From positions 1 to 60,449 of IMG/VR virus record IMGVR_UViG_3300037247_000601: a stretch of 60,449 nucleotides of DNA. The stretch is one strand, 5' to 3'. Positions 7,251-15,700 of the stretch are shown here, one piece after another. The position numbers were made by a program, and so were the translations under genes. Numbering within the stretch: the stretch's first letter is position 1; every line of letters starts with the position of its first letter. This DNA is from a virus. The notes beneath the pieces were generated by a model, which searched no databases, was not told the DNA's origin, and saw only the letters and a list, made by a program, of their open reading frames with translations.

Positions 7251-7727
7251 ATGAAACAACTATCAAAACACATGGGAATGGCTCTGAAAATGGCACGAGA
7301 GGCCGCCGATGAAAGCCTACACCGCTGGCCCGGGGGCTTCTGGACGGGCGATCCGTGGCGAGGAAGAGACGGCCCACGGGTGCCCCAAGAACACGTTGGG
7401 ACTGTGCAAAGTCCCGAACAGCTCAAGAGCACGCCCGGCGCTGGGATTACAACTACGAACGACGCTGGCGGGCTGTCCTTGGTAATTAACGACAACAAAC
7501 GAAGAGACGCAGACGTGATCCGTTTCAAGGGAAACAAGATCGTGCGATTTCTGCTGGACGCAGGACCGTTCGACCTAAATCAGTTGGCCCGGATGCCCTT
7601 CGACGCAGAGGACCACGAGCAGCTTGCCCAGCTAATCGGATACTCGGTCAGTGGATTTGGGGAGTTGTCATATGCCTCGGACGAGGCCATTGAAGCCGCC
7701 GACAAGTTGGCGGAAGAGGTGCCTTAA
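7251..7727 (+). CDS. Conserved phage protein with IRFKxNKIV / LIGYSVSGFGELSY domain
   Basis: The last 70 residues (from the GTG at 7515) form a compact domain, IRFKGNKIVRFLLD...EDHEQLAQLIGYSVSGFGELSY, that I recognise as a recurrent small phage protein of unknown function. The frame stays open upstream to an ATG at 7251 with a strong GAGGAG, giving 158 residues, but the extra N-terminal part is of low complexity and may be a separate short peptide. The true start could therefore be 7251 or 7515. It is the last gene of the rightward unit. Confidence 0.65.
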   Translation: MKQLSKHMGMALKMAREAADESLHRWPGGFWTGDPWRGRDGPRVPQEHVGTVQSPEQLKSTPGAGITTTNDAGGLSLVINDNKRRDADVIRFKGNKIVRFLLDAGPFDLNQLARMPFDAEDHEQLAQLIGYSVSGFGELSYASDEAIEAADKLAEEVP

Positions 7728-7821
7728 AAAGGAGCTTTTCCTTACATCCTGAGATCGCCCGCCAGTGCCGCGCGTACCACTTCATCCTGTGTCATAATTG
7801 AGGACTTATGAAGACTTTCCA
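7728..7821. other. Convergence point of the two transcription units
   Basis: The rightward unit ends at 7727 and the leftward one at 7822. A weak AAGGA-gcttt-TCCTT hairpin follows the rightward stop; no strong terminator is seen on either strand. Confidence 0.4.
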
Positions 7822-8487
7822 TTATAACATGGCTTTCACGTAGCCATCCACATCATGGCGTGAGATTGGACCAGGCCACCAGCTTACCGGCGCTAGGCGT
7901 ATTTCAGAACCGGGATGCACCAAACCCCAGATGGGTGGCCATGAGGGTGCAAAGTCCATAGGCATGACAAAGCGTTTCACAGGCGCCTCAATGGCGACAG
8001 CCGCCGTCCGATCCAATGTCTTGGGGGCGCCGAAAGTCACCAGTCCGGCCAGCTTCCAACCTGGGAAGGTCGCTGCGTACCAGGCAGCAAACAAGGTGCT
8101 CAACGCTCCGCCCATGGAGTGCCCCGCCACGTAAAGTGGGATATCGTCAGGTACGCGCTTGGCCATCGTGGCAGCGTCGAGCGCAATGGCCGCCAGCGCG
8201 TTCCGGTAGCCCGCATGGCAACGCCCAGGCCCGAGCCAGGACACGGGCCAAGGGCGCGTGAGGTTGCGCCACAGATCGATGATCGAGCCTCGTGATGCCT
8301 CGGTGCCGCGGAATACAATGGCCTGCCACTTGTCGGCCTTCACCAGCATTGCCTGCGTGCCGCGCCGGTCCAGCGTGGCTGCAAAATGCAAGTTCAACTT
8401 ATCCAATTCGCGCTCAACCTCGGACCAGGGCCGATAGACCAGTGCAGAGAGTTGCGCCAGTTGGCCAAGAGGGTGACGGGATTTCAT
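7822..8487 (-). CDS. Class 3 (fungal-type) lipase/esterase
   Basis: This 221-residue alpha/beta hydrolase has the complete class 3 lipase signature: nucleophile elbow GHSMGG (Ser124), the catalytic Asp in the family position DFAPSWPP (Asp178) and the C-terminal His in ISRHDVDGY (His211). The N-terminal part has AIVFRGTE, the family oxyanion-side strand. No signal peptide or membrane anchor is present. It is the last gene of the leftward unit, directly downstream of lysozyme-, holin- and lipoprotein-like genes, so a role in breaking lipids or ester bonds of the envelope at lysis is the best inference. The start at 8487 overlaps the previous stop (ATGA). Confidence 0.9.
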   Translation of the reverse strand: MKSRHPLGQLAQLSALVYRPWSEVERELDKLNLHFAATLDRRGTQAMLVKADKWQAIVFRGTEASRGSIIDLWRNLTRPWPVSWLGPGRCHAGYRNALAAIALDAATMAKRVPDDIPLYVAGHSMGGALSTLFAAWYAATFPGWKLAGLVTFGAPKTLDRTAAVAIEAPVKRFVMPMDFAPSWPPIWGLVHPGSEIRLAPVSWWPGPISRHDVDGYVKAML

Positions 8488-8651
8488 GGGGCTTCCAGGA
8501 GCCGCTGGAGGTCGCCTACGGTCACGGGGCGATCCCAGGTGCCTCCGCACAGCAGATCAACGCCCTGCCTGTCCGTGGGGCTCTCAAGCCTATGGTAGGC
8601 GCCCAGGGTCATGCCGCAGGTGGATTGGCCCTCGATGCGGATGTCAACCAT
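8484..8651 (-). CDS. Small protein of the lysis cassette
   Basis: This 55-residue protein is coupled on both sides: its ATG lies within the end of the lipoprotein gene and its stop overlaps the lipase start. It contains two Cys residues and a C-terminal helix (RPVTVGDLQRLLEAP). No domain is recognised. Confidence 0.6.
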   Translation of the reverse strand: MVDIRIEGQSTCGMTLGAYHRLESPTDRQGVDLLCGGTWDRPVTVGDLQRLLEAP

Positions 8652-9051
8652 CGGTCTCTCTCGGTGTTGGTTCGGACAATGGTGCAGAATCGGCACCGAG
8701 TGCATTGGCTGCTGGTTCCCACGGCTTGCCACTCTGCCAAATTACGCTGGCCTTGGGGTGTTCGGGCGCATACCAGTTGCCGGGATCGGCATACCATTCA
8801 AGCGCCGTGATAAGTCCGCGCAGCTTCTGTTCCGCATGTTTCCTGTGGTCGATATTCTCGGCCGCGAGCTTCGCAAGCATCTCGTAACGCTCACCTAATT
8901 CAAGGAACTCGGCCAGATAGTCATCCTGATCCTCGATGCCATATTTGATCAAAGCATCCTGTTGAACGGCACAGGCCCCCAGCAGCAGGGCCAGGACGAT
9001 GGCGGCTACGATCTTGGTCAGACTGGCCCAGCCTTTAATCATAGGTGCCAT
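8644..9051 (-). CDS. Lipoprotein, candidate spanin-like lysis protein
   Basis: This 135-residue protein has a basic n-region, a hydrophobic stretch (IVAAIVLALLLGAC) and a lipobox LLGAC, so it should be lipidated at the Cys and anchored to a membrane. The mature part starts AVQQDALIKYGIEDQDDY and continues in a long helix (ELGERYEMLAKLAAENIDH), which would suit an envelope-spanning role. Its place after the lysozyme supports a spanin-like function, but this is inference. The ATG at 9051 shares TGATG with the stop of the small frame before it. Confidence 0.7.
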   Translation of the reverse strand: MAPMIKGWASLTKIVAAIVLALLLGACAVQQDALIKYGIEDQDDYLAEFLELGERYEMLAKLAAENIDHRKHAEQKLRGLITALEWYADPGNWYAPEHPKASVIWQSGKPWEPAANALGADSAPLSEPTPRETDG

Positions 9052-9128
9052 CAAAAAGTGGGTATGTAGGCGATGGGCCGACCGATTGTCAAACCGGCAC
9101 CGCCGATCATGTCCCAATCTCTACTCAT
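9051..9128 (-). CDS. Very small peptide between lysozyme and lipoprotein genes
   Basis: This 25-residue frame (MSRDWDMIGGAGLTIGRPIA then YIPTF) starts 9 bases after the lysozyme stop with GGAG nearby and ends in a TGATG overlap with the lipoprotein gene. The tight coupling is the main support for it. Confidence 0.45.
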   Translation of the reverse strand: MSRDWDMIGGAGLTIGRPIAYIPTF

Positions 9129-9137
9129 GTCGCTCTC

Positions 9138-9869
9138 CTATTCGTGAAAGTTTCGCCGGCCCTGAAGCATATCTTCGGCATGCCGGGCTTCGTGCTCGGG
9201 GAATAGGCCCAATGATCTAGCGCGCATGTAAATCAGCGGCCACCCATTGGTGTACCACCGAGGCGGCACGGTGAAGGCATCCTTGACCGCCGGATCGATG
9301 CCATGCTGGCGTGCTAGAACGTCGAACTCGTTATCGGGCATCCAAACAGTCTTGGCCTTGCCCCTGGTGGCGGTCCACAATTCGAGCGGCTTGGGCAGGC
9401 TGGGCTCCAGGCCGATGCTCGCACGGTCAAGCGCCATCACGGCCCCGGCGCGCAACGTATCCTCGCCATAGGGCTGAGCACCGTTCTCGTGCTGGATAAT
9501 CGCAGCGGCAAGATTCATCAGGGTCGCGGGATCTTCGGGATCGATTACCTGGCTCTGCTCAACGTCCAGCGCGTCCCTGACTTGTGCCGCATAGGCATCG
9601 GTGGCGTTCTCGGACGGCGGCGCCCATCGGTCGATGATCTCCTGTACGGTATCGATCCGGCTCCCATCACTGGCCCGTCTGTGTCGGTGGTAGGTCAGCA
9701 GAACCTTGCACAGCGCCCGGATGCCATGGCGGGCGGTATCGAAGGTGGTAAAACGGGGACGGGGATGATCTTCCAGACCCAGTTCACCAATCCAAGGATC
9801 GCGGGCAAAAGCCGCTGGATTGAAGTCGAGATTTCCGGGGTTGTGATTTCGGATTCCGCGCGCGGTCAC
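9138..9869 (-). CDS. Muramidase/transglycosylase-like lysis or virion enzyme (RGIRNxNPGN family)
   Basis: This 243-residue protein opens with TARGIRNHNPGNL, the hallmark of phage peptidoglycan-degrading or peptidoglycan-associated proteins of the P5/RGIRNNNPGN type. The first 140 residues form the enzymatic domain (FTTFDTARHGIRALCKVLL, TVQEIIDRWAPPSENAT, ALMNLAAAIIQHENG). The C-terminal 100 residues (ELWTATRGKAKTVWMPDNEF onward) resemble a separate small domain. The start is GTG at 9869, overlapping the preceding stop (GTGA). Position in the lysis cassette suggests it is the endolysin. Confidence 0.75.
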   Translation of the reverse strand: MTARGIRNHNPGNLDFNPAAFARDPWIGELGLEDHPRPRFTTFDTARHGIRALCKVLLTYHRHRRASDGSRIDTVQEIIDRWAPPSENATDAYAAQVRDALDVEQSQVIDPEDPATLMNLAAAIIQHENGAQPYGEDTLRAGAVMALDRASIGLEPSLPKPLELWTATRGKAKTVWMPDNEFDVLARQHGIDPAVKDAFTVPPRWYTNGWPLIYMRARSLGLFPEHEARHAEDMLQGRRNFHE

Positions 9870-9997
9870 TTCTTTTTCTTCCCGTTCAACAGAGTTTCCA
9901 GGCGCACCAAACGGCGGTCAAAACGCCACAGCATGGCCAGCACGGCAATGATGGCCAGATCGCCACCGGCCCCGAGAAGCTGCAGAATGTCGGTCAT
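9866..9997 (-). CDS. Candidate holin (43 residues, one membrane segment)
   Basis: This very small protein has a single hydrophobic segment (DLAIIAVLAMLWRF) followed by a basic tail (DRRLVRLETLLNGKKK). The layout, N-out helix and charged C-terminus, fits small phage holins. It overlaps by ATGA/GTGA both the gene before it and the endolysin gene after it, so the three are translated together. Confidence 0.6.
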   Translation of the reverse strand: MTDILQLLGAGGDLAIIAVLAMLWRFDRRLVRLETLLNGKKKK

Positions 9998-10326
9998 GCG
10001 GCCACCTCCAATGCTTCGAGTTCAAGCAGCTTGTAATATCCCGCGTGGCAAATAATTTGCGCGTCCACACCGGCCAGGATTTTGTTGAGCCGGTAGATTT
10101 CGGTCCTGAGGCAGCCCATCCACCAATCCGGCATGGCGTCCGGGTCGGGCCATCGTATCTCAGTCAAGTCTATTCTCTTCACTGCTCCATGACAAAAAAA
10201 TGCCAGCACATAGAGACCTTGGGTATGGTTGAGACCAACGCGCGCCCCTTTGTGCCGGAGTTCGTAAGGAGCGTAGCGACGATCCCATTTCCGAGTTCTG
10301 CTCTGCCGCCGCAATAAGAGGCGCAT
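9994..10326 (-). CDS. Protein of unknown function upstream of the holin-like gene
   Basis: This 110-residue basic protein starts at ATG 10326 with GGAG six bases upstream. It is mixed alpha/beta (LNHTQGLYVLAFFCHGAVKR, WPDPDAMPDWWMGCLRTEIY). It ends in an acidic helix overlapping the next start. No family is recognised. Confidence 0.65.
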   Translation of the reverse strand: MRLLLRRQSRTRKWDRRYAPYELRHKGARVGLNHTQGLYVLAFFCHGAVKRIDLTEIRWPDPDAMPDWWMGCLRTEIYRLNKILAGVDAQIICHAGYYKLLELEALEVAA

Positions 10327-10353
10327 CACGTCTCCGGCGCCACGGGGCGACCC

Positions 10354-10857
10354 TTAGACCTCGAAGCGCAGCGGGTTTGGTACTGGGAGGTTGAAACTTC
10401 TCAAGAATGCCTCGACCAAAGACTTTGAGAAGGCCTGCCCCGCGCCTTTGCCGGTATCGACGGTTCGCTTCCCAGACATGAGGATAACGCAGCCGGCGGC
10501 GTCCGCTAAGGTCGCGATAATTTGATTAGGAAACTTCCGTGGGACGTGGAAGAGATAGACCACGCCCACGAAAGACACCATCGAGGCACCGCCGGTCTGT
10601 CGCACGAAGGCCCGCGCCTGGTCGCCTTCAAGCATCCCCCACATCACCGTGCTGGGCATCGGCCTCGGCGGCGTCTTGAAATATTCGAGCATCTCACGGG
10701 GCCCGATGCAGACCGCCTCGCCGGCCGCCGAGCGCGAAAACGACAGCGCCGCGACCGCGGCAAGGATTAGCAAAGCCGCGCACAGGCGGCTCAAGGAAAA
10801 TTTCGCATGGGGTTTCTCCTTTACTGATGTGCCACCCTTCGCAATGCCGAAACTCAT
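10354..10857 (-). CDS. Secreted or membrane-anchored protein of unknown function
   Basis: The 167-residue product has a typical signal sequence (RLCAALLILAAVAALSFSRS) ending near AAGEAVC. The mature part is alpha/beta and ends FLRSFNLPVPNPLRFEV. The ATG at 10857 is one choice; the frame also extends to a TTG at 10896 that overlaps the tail fibre stop, and an internal TTG just before the signal sequence follows AAGGAG. It may act in the periplasm during lysis or superinfection control, which is only inferred from position. Confidence 0.6.
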   Translation of the reverse strand: MSFGIAKGGTSVKEKPHAKFSLSRLCAALLILAAVAALSFSRSAAGEAVCIGPREMLEYFKTPPRPMPSTVMWGMLEGDQARAFVRQTGGASMVSFVGVVYLFHVPRKFPNQIIATLADAAGCVILMSGKRTVDTGKGAGQAFSKSLVEAFLRSFNLPVPNPLRFEV

Positions 10858-10892
10858 GCGAGAGCGGCTGTCAGAGAAAAGAAATTCGTATA

Positions 10893-12488
10893 TCAAAGCT
10901 CCGATTCTGCTGTCCAGTGAAAACCCTTCAATTCGTCGATCGCACCGCTAGTGGCGAACGCCGCGTGGCACCCACTGTCGCCGATATCCTCTAGCGTGAT
11001 ATCGAAGTCGGCCCCGGTGGTTAGGTCGCGGTACTTGCCGCTCGCTCCCGTGGTGCTGTAGCCAGTCATGGTCGGCGCGGCGTGTTTGACGACCTTGAAG
11101 TGGATCGAGATGCTGCCCGCCGCCACCGGATCAGTGAGCCGCACCGCACCGGCCTCTGTGGACGTACCAGGCACGGTTCCCTGGTCGTATGACTTCTCAT
11201 AGTGCGGCAGGCACAGAGCCAGTTCCTCAGCGTGCGACCGCCGCGGGAATGGAATGGCGTTCGGACCGGGAACGACTAGGAGATCCGCTATGTAAAGAAA
11301 ATCTCCGACCGTTGTGGTCACGTCATCGGACCAGATAAAGAGGCCGGCATTCGTAGCACTCGCCGTGTCGATCGATATGTTTTCAATCTTGAATGTTTGA
11401 TAGCTGGTCGTGAGCGCCGCCAGGCTGGCTGGCGTGTTCTCATAGGTCCAGTTCGCCACTAAAGTCGGGTTTGTTCCCGCCGCTTCCCAGGCCGAGACCG
11501 GGTCCGAAGTCACGCTGTCAGCGGTCGAATCCCAGGAGACCAGGGCGGCTCGCAAATTAGCAATGCTGGTCCCGGTTCGGCGCGCTTTGAAGCTCAGACT
11601 GCCCACGCCAGAGATTAACACCGCTGCATCCCGGGCCACCAGAATTTGGAAATACCCGAACTTCTTGTTTGCCGTCTCGACATCGAAGCGCCAAGCCGCA
11701 TAAGAGCCGGTGGGAACAACAGATGTTTCCTGTGTGACATCGACAACATTGTTGCCGTCACTTAGCAAAATTCCCCTATCCAGCAACACCGTATCGTCGT
11801 TGTTGGCTGGTGTGGTTGCAGAGGTGTACGCCGTACCATCACCGCGTCGTTGATCTTGGCGGAAGTCGCCGTTTTTCAGGAGATTGCGGACCGGGTAGGC
11901 CACGGTGGCGGTCGGAGTGAGCAGTTGCATATACGTGCCGTCGTATTTCCACATATGCCATGAGCCGGATTCCAGGTCACCGTCTGCCAAGTCCAGATCA
12001 TGGTTTTTCTTGATCGTCTTGGCAGCAAAGGCCGTTCCCCCCGCCTCTGTAATGGCGAGGGTCGCCGACCCCGTGTTGGTGAAGTTCACCTTGGCCGCGA
12101 AAGAATCACCGTTCGCCAAGGCCGACATGGTGCGATTGACCGTCAGCGCATAGGCATTGGCCGAGCCCGTGGTGTCCAGGGTGGACTTGATCGTGTCGTC
12201 GATCAGAGAATCATTGCTGCCACGGACCGGATCGGAGCTCGAAATCTGAACGTCGCCGGAATCCGACAGCACGACCTTGTAATCCTGGTCCTTCAGGAAG
12301 ATCGCGCCCCAGCGGCCGGCACTGTCCGCCACAACCGGATTGGCGTTGGCCGAACTCAGTGCGTCGTCCGAGTAGGTGTCGAGCGGGGTCGAGGTGCCCG
12401 ATTCGTAGAACTGAAGCTTGCCACCGGCCAGAACACCGCCGGAGGCGTTCTGCGCCTCGGCGCGGGGCATGTGAAAACGATTGGCCAT
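10893..12488 (-). CDS. Tail fibre / receptor-binding protein
   Basis: This 531-residue protein begins with MANRFHMPRAEAQNASGG, an N-terminal virion-attachment pattern with GGKLQFYESGTSTPLDTYSD that is common in podovirus tail fibres. The middle is a Ser/Thr/Asn-rich beta region. From about residue 205 (NLLKNGDFRQDQRRGDGT) there is a carbohydrate-binding-like beta-sandwich, and a C-terminal module contains LALCLPHYEKSYDQG. The start at 12488 has GGAG nine bases upstream. It should determine host recognition. It is followed by the lysis genes and preceded by a regulatory gap. Confidence 0.8.
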   Translation of the reverse strand: MANRFHMPRAEAQNASGGVLAGGKLQFYESGTSTPLDTYSDDALSSANANPVVADSAGRWGAIFLKDQDYKVVLSDSGDVQISSSDPVRGSNDSLIDDTIKSTLDTTGSANAYALTVNRTMSALANGDSFAAKVNFTNTGSATLAITEAGGTAFAAKTIKKNHDLDLADGDLESGSWHMWKYDGTYMQLLTPTATVAYPVRNLLKNGDFRQDQRRGDGTAYTSATTPANNDDTVLLDRGILLSDGNNVVDVTQETSVVPTGSYAAWRFDVETANKKFGYFQILVARDAAVLISGVGSLSFKARRTGTSIANLRAALVSWDSTADSVTSDPVSAWEAAGTNPTLVANWTYENTPASLAALTTSYQTFKIENISIDTASATNAGLFIWSDDVTTTVGDFLYIADLLVVPGPNAIPFPRRSHAEELALCLPHYEKSYDQGTVPGTSTEAGAVRLTDPVAAGSISIHFKVVKHAAPTMTGYSTTGASGKYRDLTTGADFDITLEDIGDSGCHAAFATSGAIDELKGFHWTAESEL

Positions 12489-12555
12489 GATTACTCCAAC
12501 GGAAAAAGCCCGCGTGTTGCGGACCGGGACGGTTACCACTCTTACGAAAAAGTGA

Positions 12556-12584
12556 TTGGACTCCGCGCGCTGAACATATATATT
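12556..12584 (+). promoter_or_regulatory. Candidate sigma70-like promoter pointing right
   Basis: TTGGAC (12556-12561) and TATATT (12579-12584) are separated by 17 bases, and a GACTC (GANTC type) lies across the -35 region. It points into an intergenic stretch that ends in a strong hairpin terminator. Promoter calls by eye are uncertain. Confidence 0.35.
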
Positions 12585-12608
12585 TTAATCACTCATGAGT
12601 AAAATATA
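12579..12608. promoter_or_regulatory. AT-rich inverted repeat in the fibre upstream region
   Basis: TATATTTTA (12579-12587) and TAAAATATA (12600-12608) are perfect inverted arms around a palindromic ACTCATGAGT. It could be an operator or a pair of back-to-back -10 elements for the tail fibre gene on the minus strand and for the short rightward unit. Confidence 0.45.
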
Positions 12609-12748
12609 CGGACGCGAACTGAATGTTAACGGTTGTCACCCGAGGGCTAGTCATATCCTCCGCTGGACAGGGAAGATAGTCATGAATCTTGAAAAAGACA
12701 ACGGATTCTGATATCCAGTATAAAGGGCCGCTTGAAGCGGCCTTTTAT
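12591..12748 (+). ncRNA. Candidate small RNA in the fibre/giant-protein gap
   Basis: A rightward promoter candidate (12556-12584) and a hairpin terminator (12726-12746) bracket about 155 bases with only 9- to 18-codon frames. This would give a small RNA transcribed against the direction of all neighbours. The evidence is the promoter/terminator pair only. Confidence 0.3.
12726..12746. terminator. Bidirectional hairpin terminator
   Basis: GGCCGC (12726-12731) pairs with GCGGCC (12737-12742) over a 5-base loop, followed by TTTT on the plus strand and by CCCTTTATA on the minus strand. It lies just after the 1974-residue protein gene (minus) and would separate it from the tail fibre gene. Confidence 0.7.
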
Positions 12749-12762
12749 ATGGGCGGGTCGAA

Positions 12763-15700
12763 TTATGGACTAGCGGCCTGCACGCCAATGCGGAGGCGAG
12801 GATGAACGCGGCTTTCCTTCTCGTACCGGTCCCGGCGCTCGATCAGATAGTCACGCATCTCGCGGTACTCGTCGCGCCGATGTTCCTTCTCTTCCTCGGA
12901 CAGGCTCTGATCGCGCCCGAGGTTCCGCATGGCTCTGGTGACTTTCTTGATCTCCCAGCGGTAGCGCGAGAGATTGCGGTCGCGCGTGTCCTCCGGGTTG
13001 ACCGGGTAGATGTTGACGCCTATCAGCCGGGCCGAGGCCTGCATGGCGGTCAACGGCGGGTCGCCGCGGTAGTTCGGCTGGTCGGTCAGCGAGCGATACA
13101 TGTGCCCGGTAAAGCCGATGTCGGTTAGCCAAGTGGGGGCCACGAGACGCCAGGAGTATTGCAGAATCTTGAGGGCCGCAACCCTCGGCGGGTCTGTCTC
13201 CCGGACAATACTATAGCCGGTGAAGGTGTCTACACCTGTCGTGGCAGCAATCGCAATTTGAGGCGCCGGGCCGCCGAAGATCCCAAAATCTTTGAACAAC
13301 TCCAACCCGCCCTCTCGAACTTCACCTGTTGCTATCTTGACCGCAGAGGTGAACGCTTGCTCGTGGGCACCCCACGGCATGAAGTAACTAAGGTCGATAG
13401 GCTGCCAGCGTCCCTTTTCATCCTGGACCGGCCAGAGCATCACAAGCCCCTTATCGTGCATCCACTCGGGCAGCGCCTTCAACAGCGCGTTGATATCGTC
13501 GTCGTCAACGTCATGCAGCGCCTTGACGAGAGCCTCGCCCAATATGTAAGGGATTGCGTAATACATGAACATGCGCCCGGGGTGCCGCGCCGCGCCGCGC
13601 AGGATAGCCGGCGCCGCTTTATAGAAGAACGTGACGAACGGGGCCCCAACTGGAGACCGGCGAGCCTGCTTGATCCAGTTTGGCACGGCCGAATAATCGA
13701 ACAGCGCCTCTTGCGCCTTGGCCACGGCCTCCTGATCGGTGGCGCCGCGACGCTTCTGGTCGATGATGACCGCCGTTTTCCCCCAGGTTTCGATGAACTG
13801 ATAGAAGTTTGCCGCACCTTCAACTTTGTCCGCCACCGTGAATGCTACTTTATAGGCAAACCCCAAGAATCCGTCTTGCTCCCCTTTGATGCGCAGAACG
13901 TCTTTATGCAAATCTTTAAGTTCGTTGGCCTTGAACGTGCTCGCGGGGATACCAGACCTGATAGCCAGGCGGTAGTTTTGACCGTTATTGCGAATCTCTC
14001 GGAGCGCCTGGCCCATGCGCAAGATTGGATTCCGCACGTCCCCGGCAATGTGCATCAGGACCATGCCGGAGAAAATATTGCGGTTTACCGTGGGCGGGTT
14101 GAGCGGCACCTTGGACAGTTTCCAAAACGCATGGGCAACCCGAGCAGCTTCAAGAGTCTTATCGAGGACCGTCTCCTCGCCGAGGATCGTTCTGCGCGAG
14201 CCCATGATGTCGTTCCAGATATCCTTGCGGACATAGGCGCCGCGGAGATCACCGTATCGTGGATTGTCGGGAAGCTTCTCGAATTCCTCTAAAATGGGGC
14301 GCGCAACCTGGTCCCGGAACAGTCCCAAACCCTGCTCGCCCAGAGCGTCCATCTCCTCGGCCAGCCCCCGCATCCCCTCGGCCTGGGCTTTGTCGACGTG
14401 CCGGGAGCGGTCGCGGAGCGCTTGGGCCTCGGCCTTGAGCCAGTAGGGCGTCACTTTCCGGCTGCTGCGGATACCCGGCGGTTTCCACTCGACGAAGCTA
14501 TTGGGCAACATCCACTCGGGATTGCCCGCTATGTCGTGGAGGAAGTCCTCCATGGCCATATCGTGGGCAGGAACCGACAGCGCGCGGCGTACCAGGAAGC
14601 CCGGGTCTTTGATCTCCCCCAGGTACAGGTCGCGATACTCGGCCGGCAGATCCTCGATGCGTTCTTTGAGATAGCCCCGCTCGCCAATCTTGAGGCCCGC
14701 GCCGCCCGACCCCGTGTGCCGTTCCAAGAGAAATTTCAGGTAGACCCTCGGCAGGTACTCGTCGGCGTATTTGTCAAAAGACTTCTGGGGCAGAATCCCG
14801 CGCCGGACCATTTCCTTGCCCAGCTTCTTGATCGTGGATTTGGCCGCCACCGCGGCGTTGCGCAGACTCACGGGCTTTTTCTTGAACACTCGCCCCTTCT
14901 GCCGGATCAGGACCGGACGGTGCGGGATCATGTTCGGGTTCGCGCCCTTGGTGGTCAGGTATTCTATGACCAATTTCGCCTCCACGTCCGTAGCGTTGTC
15001 GAACACCTGACCCAGATGATCGGCAATCCGCTCGGCGCGCCAGGCGCGACCCATGGCAGCACGATAAATTTCGAGATACTGTTCCGCGCCCTGCTTCCCC
15101 AGCGCCGTCATGTGGGGGTCTCGGAAGGGGTAGCCCTTGGTGGCCTTCTGTATCCAGCTCAGATCGGCGATATAATCGAGCGCGCGATCGGCAATCTTGC
15201 CCCATTGTTTCTGGGCCGCAGGGAGGTTGATGCCGGCGTGGAGTTCAATTTCACCCTGTCCACGCCCCGCCACGTCGAACAGCCCCTCGTCGGCGGGCTT
15301 CTGCGCGGCCTTGGCCTTCGCCCGGCCCTGCATCTTGCGCTCGGCAAGTTCGCGGTCGCTGATCTTTTCAGCGCCGGGGAGGACGGTCTGAGGGCCTTGG
15401 GGGGTGGGCTCGACGGTGGGTTGACGATCTTGCTCAGCAGCAAAGGCCTCGTCAAATTCCTCCGTCGCGGCCTTATATTCCTTAGCCGCTACCTCAAACT
15501 CGGAATCATCAGCCATCCGAGTTCGGTATAACTCGGCAATTTTCTTGTACTTTCGGGTAGCAATATCGTGTTTTTTGATGGCGGCCCGATATTCCGGGCT
15601 TAGTTCCGCGCCTTCTCCCGCTGCCGCACCACGATCTCCTGCATCTCGATCAGGTTGGGCAGCCCCTTCTTCGCCTCGGGCGAGAGGTTCGGCCTCTTCA

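Noticed and set aside
13159-15531. Long plus-strand frames (377 codons each at 13159-14292 and 14398-15531) opposite the giant protein gene
   Set aside because: They are mirror frames of a high-GC gene; their products show no domain, and they lack ribosome binding sites and coupling.
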